DNA of 64,000 nt from Arabidopsis thaliana (lineage: Eukaryota > Streptophyta > Magnoliopsida > Brassicales > Brassicaceae), in NCBI RefSeq assembly GCF_000001735.4, contig NC_003070.9:20073971-20137970 (forward strand), read 5' to 3'. This document shows, piece after piece, positions 33,195 through 44,299 of the stretch; position 1 is the stretch's first letter; the number at the start of each line of letters is the position of its first letter. The position numbers and the translations under genes are program-made. A model generated the notes under the pieces. That model was not told where the DNA came from. It ran no database searches and saw nothing but the letters and a program-made list of their open reading frames with translations.

Positions 33195-35488
33195 TTAATG
33201 ACAAGTATTATTGCAAGGTAGACAACCACATGAGCTACGGCCGGTAACCAAATAGCCTCGGCGGTTTGTCAATTTCCTCGCCGTCTCGGCCGCTTTCTGC
33301 ATCTGCTCAACATGTTGCTGCCTCGCCGTAGCTCTCCAATCTTCTGCTCTCCGGTGCACCATATCCATTCTCTTCATTAATTTCTCCTCTAAATTTGATC
33401 TCATCTTCTGTATTTTCACCTACAACAATAATTACCACCCCAAATATCACACATTAATTATTTAAAACTTCATCACTCAACTACATTTATGGACTATTAA
33501 TTATGATTATATAGCTAGATAATTATGATTAATAGTTAATAATTAAATTTTAGTCTCCAAATTCTCAAGAGAGGAAATTACTAATTTTTTCACATGGGAC
33601 TTGCACAAATTACAAGTACGACTATCATGTAGCTACTACATAACCACCAAAATCGCAGACATTAATTCTTGAAAATTAATCATTTCAATATAGCTACATT
33701 TATTTTTAAAGTTTAATCCAAATTATGTAGCTAGATGATAGATGATTGATAATTTAATCTAAGACTCCAATTTCCCAAGAGAGTAAATCAATCTTTTCAC
33801 ATGGGACTTGCACAAATTACAAGTACAGGCTACAAAGATGTCATCCCAATTTTAAAATTAGAAACTCAAAGACTTTTGCCTAATAAAGCAACAAAGACTA
33901 GTCAATGAAACTAAGTAAAGGACTCCGAACATTACTCTAATATTGGCGCGTGGCTCCACAATTCCGTTAGAACATAACAAAATCCGTATTTCTACACCGT
34001 ATATCTCAACAAAATATACGTATACACATACACATACCTCAAGCTTTCTAGATTGAGCTTCGGCTTTAGCGTTTTCAAGATTAACCCATGCTTGAATTTT
34101 GGCCTCTTCTCTTTGATACCTTCAAAAAAAATTCAACTTTTCAATTTTCATAATTTCATCAAGATTTTTTTTTTCACCATCGTCAAGATTTTAAGTTCAG
34201 ACCTTTGACAAAACTTGATCTTGTCGTCTTCATCATCCCATAAAGGAGCTTTAGATTCAGACACACTTCTCCTTAACTCACTCTCCATATCGAAATGTCT
34301 TAAACTCTTCGATATCTCTTCTTCTTCTTCTTCTCTCGAGTTCCAATGACTCGTCACCGAGTAACAATACTGACTCGTTGATGACCCACTGAGTCTAAGC
34401 TTGTCTTCGAACTCGGATATATCTATAACGTTTTTGGTTTCCGTTAACGGACCAGACAATTGAGAAGGCGTGTTGTGTCTCGCTGGAGAGGAACTTTTAA
34501 ACGGCGTGTGACATCTTGAAGTCGTTACACTTCCTATTGGTGTCATCTCTGTTCCCATGTCTCTGTGTTGAACTTGAGCTTCCTCGTACCGGAGAAACTT
34601 GTCGGAATCTTTGAATATAAACCCTTCCGTTGATGGAAGAATCTGAGGAACTTCGTTTGCTAACTTATCTAAAAGAACACAGAACTTTCAATTCATCAAA
34701 ATGATCAAAACTTTTCAAGATTCTATTAGAAAAGTTTCTTCTTTTTATATACCTTTAAGGATAAGATCTTGTGGAGATAATGAGACAGATCCATGGAAAC
34801 ATTCTTCTGTAACCCTAGATTTCTCTGAGTATACAACTTCCACCTACAAAAACACATTCTTGATTTCAATTTTACTGCTACATTCTCATTTAAAGATTCG
34901 AACTTTATAAGGGTTCTTGCAGAAGCAAACCTGGTGTTTAAACCCATCAAATTGGTTGTTTTTGAGAGAATGTGCTGGAGAGTCATGACCAGAGGAAGTG
35001 ACCCATTTCTCAGCATCAATCCATTTAGAAGGGAAGTTTCTTCTTCTACCAGAGACATTGCTACTGAAACTGAAGACTCCTCTACCTGGAGTACAAGGAG
35101 ACTCCATTAACATCAATCTTCTTTGTCCATTGCTTCTTCCTTCTCCAATGCTCTTTTGTGATGAGAAACTTGGTCTTCTCTCGTTTACCATCTCATTGCT
35201 GCTACTACTGCTTTGGTTTGATGAAATTGGAAGTGACTTGATGAAATCTGTAGTTTCCTTTAGATTGATTCTGCTTGTAAGTGAGTCTTCTGCAAATGGG
35301 TTGGCGCTAACATTTGAGTTTTTCTCCTGTAAACAAACAAACAAAGAGAGACTCAATTAGAACAATGAAAAGAAGATACTTTCTGAGTTATGTAATCAAA
35401 AGACATTGTGTTCTTTTACCATATTAGGGGGAAACAGAAGCTGAGTTTGGGGATGGAGCTTGGTGTTGCTGTTTCTTGTGAAGTCCAT
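33195..35488 (-). CDS. Remorin family protein
   Basis: Minus-strand exons 35420-35488, 34931-35326, 34753-34843, 34203-34668, 34038-34119, 33195-33419, giving 442 residues. The long N-terminal part is Ser-rich and probably disordered (SSNQSSSSS, SPARHNTPSQ), as in large remorins. The C-terminal remorin domain (about 330-430) is unmistakable: YQREEAKIQAWVNLENAKAE, QSRKLEVKIQKMRSNLEEKL, then a coiled coil through RARAEDWR-like RRAEDWRATARQQ. The tail CGCLPCNNTC is Cys-rich, fitting S-acylation and plasma-membrane anchoring of remorins. Remorins scaffold membrane nanodomains and affect virus and microbe interactions. I recall this as At1g53860. An intron between the last two exons carries a tandem duplication (33434-33826). 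Confidence 0.94.
33434..33826. repeat. Intronic tandem duplication in the remorin gene
   Basis: Copies 33434-33619 and 33643-33826 share ACCACC.AAAAT.. starts, TAGCTAGAT, TAATTTAATCT/AAATTTTAGTCT and end with an identical block (CACATGGGACTTGCACAAAT and following TACAAGTAC). They are otherwise diverged, so old. No effect on exons. Confidence 0.8.
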
Positions 35489-36195
35489 GGAGTTTTCTTT
35501 TGTTTTGTTTCTACCACTGTTGGATTATTTTGGTTTAGTTGTTGTCTGCATCTAATGTTGTTGTTATATTGGTTTTAGAAGAGTGATGAAAGAGAAGTTG
35601 TAGGAAAATGGCATTTGCTTTTTAGATGTCTATAGAAGGAAAAAGGCTTGACCAGTTTTTCAGAGTAGACCATTATAAAGGGTACTAGTTTTATGAAATA
35701 GCAGTACACATTTAGATTTTCATTATTCTTTATTTTTTTGTTCTATCATTTTCAACTTGTTGTTTTATACTACTCTTTAGATTCTGATATGCATCACTAT
35801 AAAATGACAAAATTGTGGATAATAAACAATGTTTAAAAAGAAGAAGATGGTAGAATGGCTAAACAAACAAACAAAAATAACAAATTCTAAAACAACATAA
35901 ATTTTTCTGATAGTTTACTTTAAACTTAAACACATGTTTGACTCTAAGAAAAATAAATGTATATTGTAATCACTTTAATCGTGTTCTCATTTCATATATA
36001 CAGAATTATGGACTTATATTGATAAATGATAATACTAGTAGCAATATAAGTCCTATTTTTTTTTATAAAAATAGATGTCGTGTTTTAAAAACAAGAACTT
36101 AAACTTGTTGAGTTAAACCATGGTTGGCTTAATAAATTGAAGGATATATATCAAACTGAACTAAATAGATTTGGATAGTAATTTAGTAAGCAGAA
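35489..36195. other. Remorin promoter and left flank of the segmental duplication
   Basis: TC-rich leader next to the remorin start, then AT-rich DNA. From about 36090 it is homologous to 39600 onward (older duplication). No gene seen. Confidence 0.5.
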
Positions 36196-37129
36196 AGAAT
36201 TGGAATAGGTAAGCCTTTTAACAAAAAAGAGAAGAAAGAATTGGAATAGGTGAAGAAGATAACAGTAGAGTAATTAGAGTAGTAGTATATAGAGTGGTCA
36301 TGGACGCTTCACTCTTGGGAGAAGTACGAATGCATCAAAAGATGTGGCCCCTGTCTCTATATTCGTAAAATGATTATCATCACAATATCATATAAAGGCC
36401 CATGGGTTAATAAAGACTATAAAGGGCCCGTAGAGTGATCTCAGAAACAGCTTTTCTTATTATTTGAGAAGTTTTTTTTTGTTGTCTGCTAAACTTGTAA
36501 ATAACATTGAAAATGAAGTGGAAGTATTACAAAAGCATTACTTAAACTAGAGTAACCTTGGCCAAAAAGAAAATAAAAAACAAGGTTACAATACTTAGAA
36601 TTGATGATAGAAATTTATCTGATCCAAAGTAACATTAGAGATCTCTAACGCTTCCGAAAGCGCCTTCCCGTAATGGTGTTGCGAATCTCGATCAATTATT
36701 TGAGAATATCCACACCAAAATCCATATATTTATTTCATAAATAAAAATGTAGATTGTTTTGGTATTCAAGACCAGATCTGATTTCTCCAAAAACTTTAAA
36801 ACTTCGGGTTCAACTGGTTGAGCTATTCCATCTCAGGTAACACCGTAAAAAAACAAGATATTTTTTTGCACATGTTTCAATCATATTAAAAAAAAATGCA
36901 AGATCTTTTTTAGTTAAAATTTTGTATGTGAACAAATGAATATTAATTGCTAAGTTTAGTTGACAAAAAAGCGTTGACGAAAGAAAAATGCTAAGTTTCT
37001 GTGAATGAAAATGAAAAAATAAAAATATCTAAATTTATTTGCAAAGATAGATTTTAGAGAGAAAAATCTACACCACAATTTTCAAAATATGATTAAACAA
37101 CAACTTATAACATCTAATATTATGAATTA

Positions 37130-37890
37130 TAACGTATGGACCTGATCCTGAAATGATATGGACGTAACTTGAATCTGTTTCTAGCTTTAGCTAGTTTGTC
37201 TGCTACTCGATTATTACACCCATCAAGTTTGACATATTTCTGTCTTTTCTTCAACATAAATCACAAGCTGTTGCTAGCCACCTTCAATGATGATCAAACG
37301 GATTCCCTGACATCAAAGACATTGGTAATGCGTGAAGGAAACTGAAATCTTTAGCTTCAATAGGATTTACGCTCTTTGATATGTCCAATAGATGAACTTC
37401 TTGCAAACATGAAGACATCTAAGTCGTCTCGAGCTATCCAACCCAAACCCATTGGAGCATTATTTGCTTCTTTAAAACTGCAATCGTGGTTGCATTTTCT
37501 CCATCCGTTAGATGGGTGGTGCCAAGTTCAAGTTGTATTTGCCTGATTCGTTGTAAGGGAATGTTATAGATCGTTTTGGTACTTATCTCCTGGGATATTC
37601 ACATTCGTCCACTCTTTTACACCGTCTCGTACCTTTCTCACATCCGCTAGGAGATTTTTATATATCCTGAAAAATTCAAGTAATTTTCTTAATTTCCAAA
37701 GTATCTCCAAATAGGCCAAAATGTGAAAGCAACGACTCAACATTGTCTTCTAGGTTGCAACAAGTATAGTTTAATTAATTGATGATATAGCGGGACGTTG
37801 GAAATCCTTCAAGCAGCCAAAATATGTGACCAATTGAAGAGGACGTGATGAATTGTCTCCCTAACTTGGCACCATCGTTAGCAACATGGG
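37130..37890 (-). mobile_element. LINE (non-LTR) relic, 3' part, copy A
   Basis: Broken minus-strand frames resemble the end of plant LINE-type reverse-transcriptase proteins: a zf-RVT-like stretch (CQVRETIHHVLFNWSHILAAW) and then an RNase H domain (CSFKEANNAPMGLGWIARDD). Several stops and frame changes interrupt it. It is a non-autonomous fossil with no visible target duplication. The matching part of the second older-duplication unit (39900-40560) lacks it, so it arrived after, or was lost from, that unit. Confidence 0.65.
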
Positions 37891-38258
37891 GTCAATGGTT
37901 ATTCCTATAGAACTTCTTTTTGTGCACTATCATATCAAGAAACTGTCAGCATTTACCAGCAACGAGAATGCAAATGCAATGAACCGAAATGGACGACCAT
38001 TTCTAAGCTTATCAACTAATAGTTCTATTACTATATACTATATTGTATGTGACGATGTGCACGATATATATTTTTCTAATACTCGAATCTCACACGTGAC
38101 AACGACCTTACGTGTATGTACGTGTTGAATAGAATTAAGATACGTTTTATAAACTTCTCTTATCTCACATATTCAACATGTGGATGAAGATCTTCGTATT
38201 TTTTATTTTAATTTTTATGATACACCCATAAACTGAATTATTACTAGCTAGTAGAGGC

Positions 38259-38266
38259 TATAAATA
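38259..38266 (+). promoter_or_regulatory. TATA box of LURP-related gene 1, copy A
   Basis: TATAAATA, 66 bp before the ATG at 38325. The paralogue has TATATAAAT at 40962, 65 bp before its ATG. Copy B equivalents lie at 50824 and 53527. Confidence 0.7.
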
Positions 38267-38324
38267 CGAAGAAGATATCTATATATATACTATCTATCAG
38301 TGCCAAAAAAAAGTTTTTCAATAT

Positions 38325-39087
38325 ATGCAAATATACAATCCTATTTCTCCGGTGAAAACCATGGTGAAGATTTATCCTCACCTGGCGTTTCCGGTGGATA
38401 TGGACGTCGTACAAGACAAGATTTTGCCCTACTTAACGACGGAGCAAGAGAGGTTCACGATTTGGATGAAATCTTTGGTGTTCAATAGCAAAGGCTGCAC
38501 AGTTTTTGATTCCAAAGGAAACTTAATCTATCGAGTGGATAATTATGATTCCAAGAGTTGGAGTAATGAAGTTTACTTTATGGATTTAAACGGCAAAATT
38601 TTGTTTACTTTACGTCAAAAGGTAATACTAAACATTTCATCAATGTTTTCTAAGAATTTATAAGTTCCTATAATTATTATTTTATTTTACCTTGCAAGTT
38701 CATTTTTGTTGTGTGCATGTATATATATAGAAACTGGGATTCTTCAAATCTTGGGAAGGATATAACTCAACCGGGACCAGATTTCGACTAAGAAAGATTT
38801 TCAAGATTTTGCCAAGAGAATCATCTTCGTCTTACAAAGTTGTAATGGGATCACGCATAGTTGATGGTGATCAACAATCTTGTTATAAGATTGTAAATCG
38901 TGGATCAGTTTTCGCAATCAAGGATGGATCGGGAAGATTAATGGCAGAAGTTAAAAACAAACTATCGGATATTAGTGGTTTGGATCTTGGAGATGATGTT
39001 TTGACAATGATGGTGGAGCCACAACTAGATCATTCTTTAATAATGGGTATTGTTATAGCTTATAAACTTACCAAATGTAAATTGTGA
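38325..39087 (+). CDS. LURP-one-related protein 1, copy A (DUF567)
   Basis: Exons 38325-38621 and 38731-39087, 217 residues, full length for the family. The LOR/tubby-like C-terminal fold is indicated by FTIWMKSLVFNSKGCTVFDS, GNLIYRVDNYDSKS, GKILFTLRQKKL, then SSSYKVVMGSRIVDGDQQSC and DVLTMMVEPQLDHSLIMGIV. LURP1 is known for late upregulation in response to the oomycete Hyaloperonospora, and relatives are assumed to be membrane-associated. A function here is not shown. TATA box 66 bp upstream. It is the older-duplication paralogue of the gene at 41027 (about 75 percent identical by eye). Confidence 0.93.
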
Positions 39088-39124
39088 TAATCAGGTGGTA
39101 ATCTTGAAGGTAAGCATGTTTTAA

Positions 39125-39512
39125 AGCTAATTAAACGTTGGCATAAACCCCAAATATCTGGCTTGAAATTGGATATTGAAAAGATTGCACCAGAATGCGG
39201 AGAAGCTCGGCATCGTTCATCCTCATAAAAGTCAAAACAACCAATCAGTTCTCTCTTTTTTTATATTTTGGTATGGAAACCTAATTCTCTTACTTAATAT
39301 TCAATCCATTCTTTTCCTCCAACTTCTTCGTAAATGGCGGATGAAACTATAACCCTGTTTCAGCTTATTGCCAAACCCGAACCGCGCACCATGGAATAGT
39401 ACTGATCCAACGAGTATGTTTGAACAAGCTCAAGCTGCCATTCAATCATCGCTATCATGACCGTGATTACTCGTTTTCCCGGTCGTGAGAAGACCCTTTA
39501 AGCGTGATTTTT
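39125..39512 (+). pseudogene. eIF2B-alpha first-exon relic, copy A
   Basis: Starts with the leader-like CATAAACCCCAAATATCTGG (compare 41937 onward) and an ATGGCGGATGAA at 39334. It continues as a decayed version of exon 1 of eIF2B-alpha (compare 42093-42260): QLIAKPEPRTME for AYYQTRAAHHGI, and CAAGCTCAAGCTGCC in common. Stops and frame changes interrupt it. The later exons are absent. Confidence 0.8.
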
Positions 39513-40961
39513 ATACGGATGTATGTTTTACTAATACTAGTACCAATTCCACAACATAAACCAAAAGTGTTTTGAAATTAGGGTCATGTTTCTGTTAACA
39601 ATATCTTTAACTAGCTGAGTTAACCATAATTGAATTACTAAAATATTTATCAAACTGAATTAAATAGATTTGGATGGTAATTTAGTCAGCAGAAAGAATT
39701 GGAATTGGTGAAGAAGATAATAGACTAATAGTAAAGGGGTCATGGAAGTTATACGAATGCATGAAAAGATAATAGAGATATCAATCATACGATTTTATTA
39801 AACTAAAGGACCATGTGATCAGATTGTAATTTGTAATAGCAGAATGAGCCATCTCATATTCCATACATGGTTTTAAATAGGCTTGTCCATTTCGGTACTG
39901 TTCATATACTGTATGTTCCAATTTTTATCCCATATTTGTGTGTTTAAAAAAAATAAAAATAGCTACTTGAAATTGTTTATAGAATGAGATATATATATGT
40001 ATTATTCGTTTGGTTATTCAGCTTTTATAAAATTAATGAAAATCATCTAAATATGTAAGTTTTTCAGAAATACCCGTATCGAAAGTGACCTTTAATTTAA
40101 CCGTCCCGACATCAAGCCTTACCCAAATTAGTAAGAATTTGAATAATAAATTTTGCTACTTAAATTTCTTGAACTCGTTCCGCGACCCAAAATTCTCGTC
40201 CCTATCTTATCGAAAATTGTCATGAATGTTTTTTGTTATGTGAATTACTTGCTCTCGATTTATGTGTTATTTTACTGTCCTGATATCAAGATGTACACGC
40301 CTAGTTTTAAGTGGCAACAACATATAATTTCTTACGCATGTTTCAATTTTCAAACACAAAAAAAACGTAACCTGTGACACTTTGACATTATTTTTTGGGT
40401 ATGCGAATGAATTGAAATTAATTTATAGTGTTCTAGAGAATAAAAGAAAGTGCCCTAAAAGAAATGATATCAAATTTATTTGCAAATACAAAGAAAAAAA
40501 AAAACACAATTTTTGCAAATATAAACAATAGCTTTTACAGTTAATCTTCCTGTCAAAACATTCTTTTGTGCAGTATCATTCCGATAAACTGTCAGCATTG
40601 GACAACGGATAGAACACAAATGGAATGGACCACAACTGAAGACCGATTCTAAGCCTAGCAACTAATAATTTGAAGTTATCTTATTATATTGTATGAACAG
40701 TTTTTTCAATATTTTTTGCTCTATTAATCGAATCTCACAATCACATTAGTCACGTTACAACGACCAGACATGTAGTAACAAACAAAAAGGACCATACATT
40801 TTTTTTTGTTTAACAAAAACGACCATACATGTTATCGCTACATGATTTTCTCTGTTATTTTTATTTTGTATCTCACATTGAACATGTGGACGAAGACCTT
40901 CGTATATATATATTTTCTAATGACACACCAAAAACTGAATTACTACTACTAGTAGAAAGTA

Positions 40962-40970
40962 TATATAAAT
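40962..40970 (+). promoter_or_regulatory. TATA box of LURP-related gene 2, copy A
   Basis: TATATAAAT, 65 bp upstream of the ATG at 41027, in the same position as in the paralogue upstream. Confidence 0.65.
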
Positions 40971-41026
40971 GCGAAGAAGACATATAACTATCATTCAGAG
41001 CCAAACATAAAAAAAAATCAATACAT

Positions 41027-41797
41027 ATGCAAATATATAGCAACAACCGAACGATGAGGACCAAATTTTCACTTAATCTGATTTCTCCGGCGAAGAACAT
41101 GGTGAAGATTCATCCTGACAAGGCGTTTCCTGTGGATTTTAGCGTGGGAGAAGGCAAGACTTCGCCGTACTTAACGACGGAGAAAGAGAGTTTCACGATT
41201 TGGATGAGATCTCTTGTGTTTCATAGTAAAGGCTGCACAGTTTTTGATTCCAAAGGAAACTTAATCTATCGAGTGGATAATTATAACTCCAAGAGTTGTA
41301 GTGAAGTTTACCTTATGGACTTATACGGCAAAATCTTGTTTACATTACGTCAAAAGGTAAACAATAAAACATATCATCTTATGTTCTTATAGTTTTCTTA
41401 AAAGTATTTTGTTCTAACTCTTTTATTTTCTTGGTTATAGAAATTGGGATTATTCAAATCTTGGAAAGGATATAACTCAACCGGGACAAGATTTCAACTA
41501 AGAAAAAACTTCAAGATATTGCCAAAGGGTTCATCTTCATCATACAAAGTTGTAATGGGATCGCGTATAGTTGATGGTGATCATCAATCTTGTTATAAGA
41601 TTGTAAAACGCAAATCGGTTTTCACAATCGAGGATGGATCAGGAAGATTATTGGCAGAAGTTAAAAAGAAACAATCAAATATCAAAAGTTTAGATCTTGG
41701 GAAAGATGTATTAACAATGATGGTGGAGCCACAAGTAGATCACTCTTTAATAATGGGTATTGTTATAGCATATAGTCTTCTCAAATGTAAATTGTGA
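41027..41797 (+). CDS. LURP-one-related protein 2, copy A (DUF567)
   Basis: Exons 41027-41356 and 41441-41797, 228 residues. Same fold and same intron position as the gene at 38325, with an 11-residue longer N-terminus (MQIYSNNRTMRTKFSLNL). Landmarks: FTIWMRSLVFHSKGCTVFDS, GNLIYRVDNYNSKS, SSSYKVVMGSRIVDGDHQSC, DVLTMMVEPQVDHSLIMGIV. An in-frame ATG (MRTKFSL) 27 nt downstream is an alternative start. Neighbour of the eIF2B-alpha gene, with which it was co-duplicated. Family is certain; biochemical function is unknown. Confidence 0.93.
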
Positions 41798-41990
41798 TAA
41801 TTAGTAGGGGTGAGATTGAACTATTGTGTAAACTTTAGGGTCGTAAATGTAAATATACAATTTTGGAGAGCCAAATGATAATATTATTGTTAATGAAGTT
41901 CTTAAAGCTAAATTAAATGTTATTACAGGCATGAGGCATAAACCCCAAAGTCTCTAGCTTGAAACTGAGATTTTCGAAGAATTCATCAAA

Positions 41991-44299
41991 ATGTGGAGAG
42001 AATCGGCTTCGTTTATCCTCGATAAGCATCAGAACAACAAACCCATTTCTCTAACTCATTCAATTGATTCTCCTCCACCACCATCTGCTTCAATGGCGGA
42101 TGAAAACCCTAACCCTAATCCTATTTCGGCTTATTACCAAACCAGAGCGGCGCATCATGGAATTGTGACTAGCGAGTGGTTGGAGCAGGCTCAAGCCGCG
42201 GTTCGACGTTACCCTGATCGTGATTCCTTAGTTTCGGGAAGACCCTTTAGCGTGATTGAGGACTTTAATAGTTGGAGACAGCAACCTGATTTGGCGGAGG
42301 CTGTTGCGGCGATTCGTGCTCTTGCGGCTGTTATTAGGGCTAGTGAAGCTACTACTATGATGGAACTTGAAATTGAACTCAAGAAAGCTTCTGATACTCT
42401 GAAAGTAAGAGACTTTCTTCTTTGTGTTGAAATTTGGGTTCTGAATTTTGGATGACTCTGTATTGTGATTCAATCTTTAACGAACTCTTAGCATTGAGTA
42501 TTTTGGTTCATGCCCTGACGATAACTTAGGATTAGCTTGCGGCGTAAATGGTAGATGTGATCATCATCGTGGCATTGCATTGACTTGTCGAGTTGTGAAT
42601 TTTGCTTGGCATTATATGTCCGAGTAATCTCTGCATTGTGGATTTTATTGATGGTGTTAAGAATCTCTGGTTGCTCTATTTGGAAAGATAGGTTGAAAGT
42701 TTAATCTTTTTGGATATCTTGATGCTGATGCTTCTGGTTTTACTTCACTTCTTCTGTGATGCTATACTTCTTTGAAATATTCTGTTTGTTTTGAAATGAG
42801 CAATTGGTTGTTTCCTTTGATTTGAGTGTCAGATTGTACATTTGAGTCCTGCTCAAATCGTAGCTTTCAGTTTTTAATGAACATGCTATTAGTTTGCAAC
42901 TTAGCATTGATTATTTTGACAAAAAATCAGGTTTAGTTTGTGTCAAAATGGTAGATGTGATTATGGCATTGCATTGACTTGTAGAGTTCTGAATTGTACT
43001 TGGCATTTCTGCGAGTTTCTTGATCGCTAAGACTCTCTGGTGGCTCTAAAGGGAAAGATAGGTTGAAAGTTTTATCTTTCCTGGATGATGTGTTTATGGT
43101 TTTAATTTACATCTTCTATGATGCTATACTTCTTTGAAATATTATGTCTCTATGGAAATTGGTAGCTGATGGATTTCGTTAGTCCTGAGTGTCAGATGGT
43201 ATTATTTGAGTAGCTTTCAGTGTTTTCGAGGTAGAACTCTAAAAATGTAAGATTGTCTTCATGTTTCAGTCATGGGACACAACGTCGATATCCTTAACAG
43301 CGGGATGTGATCTATTCATGCGCTATGTGACTCGAACATCTGCTTTAGAATTTGAGGACTTCAACTCTGCGAAATCCCGTGTGCTTGAACGTGCTGAGAA
43401 ATTTGGGGAAATATCTTGCAAGGTCAGTGTTCTCTTCGAACGGGAATTGTTTACATAAATAGTTAGTAGAAGAAGAGTTTGAACAGTAACTGGAAATTTT
43501 GCAGGCCCGAACGATAATTGCAATGCTTAGTCAAGATTTCATATTTGATGGGTGTACTATTCTGGTCCATGGTTTCTCCAGAGTTGTGTTTGAAATACTA
43601 AAGACATCAGCGCAAAACAAGAAACTCTTTCGAGTGTTGTGCACAGGTACTTTTCTTAAGACTTAGAGATCAATTGGATATGACATCTTCCAGTTATCTC
43701 ATTCTGATTTTCCTAACTGACAATCACATTTCCGTTGCATCCGTGGAAACAAAATACAGAGGGAAGGCCAGATAAAACAGGTGTACTGCTAGCTAACGAG
43801 CTTGCAAAACTTGATATTCCTGTGAAGCTTCTGATCGATTCAGCCGTGGCCTATAGCATGGATGAAGTAGACATGGTGTTTGTTGGAGCTGATGGAGTAG
43901 TTGAAAGTGGCGGGATAATTAACATGATGGGAACTTACCAAATCGCCCTAGTCGCACAGAGTATGAATAAACCAGTCTATGTAGCTGCAGAGAGTTACAA
44001 GGTAACCTCCCAAAACTTTAAAAGTTTTAAAAACTTGATTGCAAAAACATCAATGATCCATCATCTTCTTTCTTGTTTTCTTGCAAGCGAAGTTTGCACG
44101 GCTCTACCCGTTGGATCAAAAGGACTTAGAACCAGCCTTGCGACCTATTGATTTCAGTGTTCCTGTTCCTCCTAAGGTTGAGGTAGAAAGATCTGCAAGG
44201 GACTACACTCCTCCTCAGTACTTGACTCTACTCTTCACTGATCTTGGTGTTCTCACTCCATCTGTAGTAAGTGACGAGCTTATTCAGCTTTACTTGTAA
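41991..44299 (+). CDS. Translation initiation factor eIF2B subunit alpha, copy A
   Basis: Exons 41991-42404, 43270-43422, 43505-43646, 43760-44001, 44093-44299, 385 residues. eIF2B is the guanine-nucleotide exchange factor for eIF2; alpha is a regulatory subunit sensing eIF2 phosphorylation. Motifs: PISAYYQTRAAHHG, the helical AEAVAAIRALAAVIRAS, GCDLFMRYVTRT, TILVHGFSRVV, then the Rossmann-like end (EGRPDKTGVLLA, DMVFVGADGVVESGGIIN, GTYQIALVAQ, DLGVLTPSVVSDELIQLYL). A second ATG at 42093 (MADENPNPN) corresponds to the usual start; the extra 34 residues (MWRESASF...) are poorly conserved in kind and may not be made. Telomere-like AAACCCTAACCCTAA lies at 42106. Intron 1 carries a tandem duplication. 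Confidence 0.95.
42488..43230 (+). repeat. Intronic tandem duplication in eIF2B-alpha intron 1, copy A
   Basis: About 42488-42880 and 42900-43230 are diverged direct repeats. Shared words include AATGGTAGATGTGAT, GGCATTGCATTGACTTGT, GAAAGATAGGTTGAAAGTTT and GATGCTATACTTCTTTGAAA, in the same order. The intron is therefore roughly twice its ancestral size. Copy B: 55053-55795. Confidence 0.85.

Larger units (their letters stand above)
36090..42260 (+). repeat. Older nested duplication within copy A
   Basis: About 36090-39590 and 39600-42260 are diverged direct repeats. Both start with GAGTTAA.CCAT...ATCAAACTGAA(C/T)TAAATAG and GCAGAAAGAATTGGAAT. Both then carry a LURP-one-related gene with the same intron, then the eIF2B-alpha 5' end. 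The eIF2B part of the first unit is dead. The same pair recurs in copy B at about 48655-54825, except for the part left of the young breakpoint. Confidence 0.8.

Noticed and set aside
37886-38128. Open frame of 80 codons, repeated at 50451-50693
   Set aside because: Lies in the LURP upstream region at the edge of the LINE relic. The older-duplication counterpart (about 40560) is homologous but not open, so it is not a conserved gene.
40153-40377. Open frame of 74 codons (and 52718-52942)
   Set aside because: AT-driven frame without start context, domain or conservation in the diverged repeat unit. It is counted twice only because of the segmental duplication.
42106-42120. Telomere-like AAACCCTAACCCTAA (also near 62146)
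   Set aside because: Both are short telo-box words inside coding sequence (NPNPN codons), not interstitial telomere arrays.
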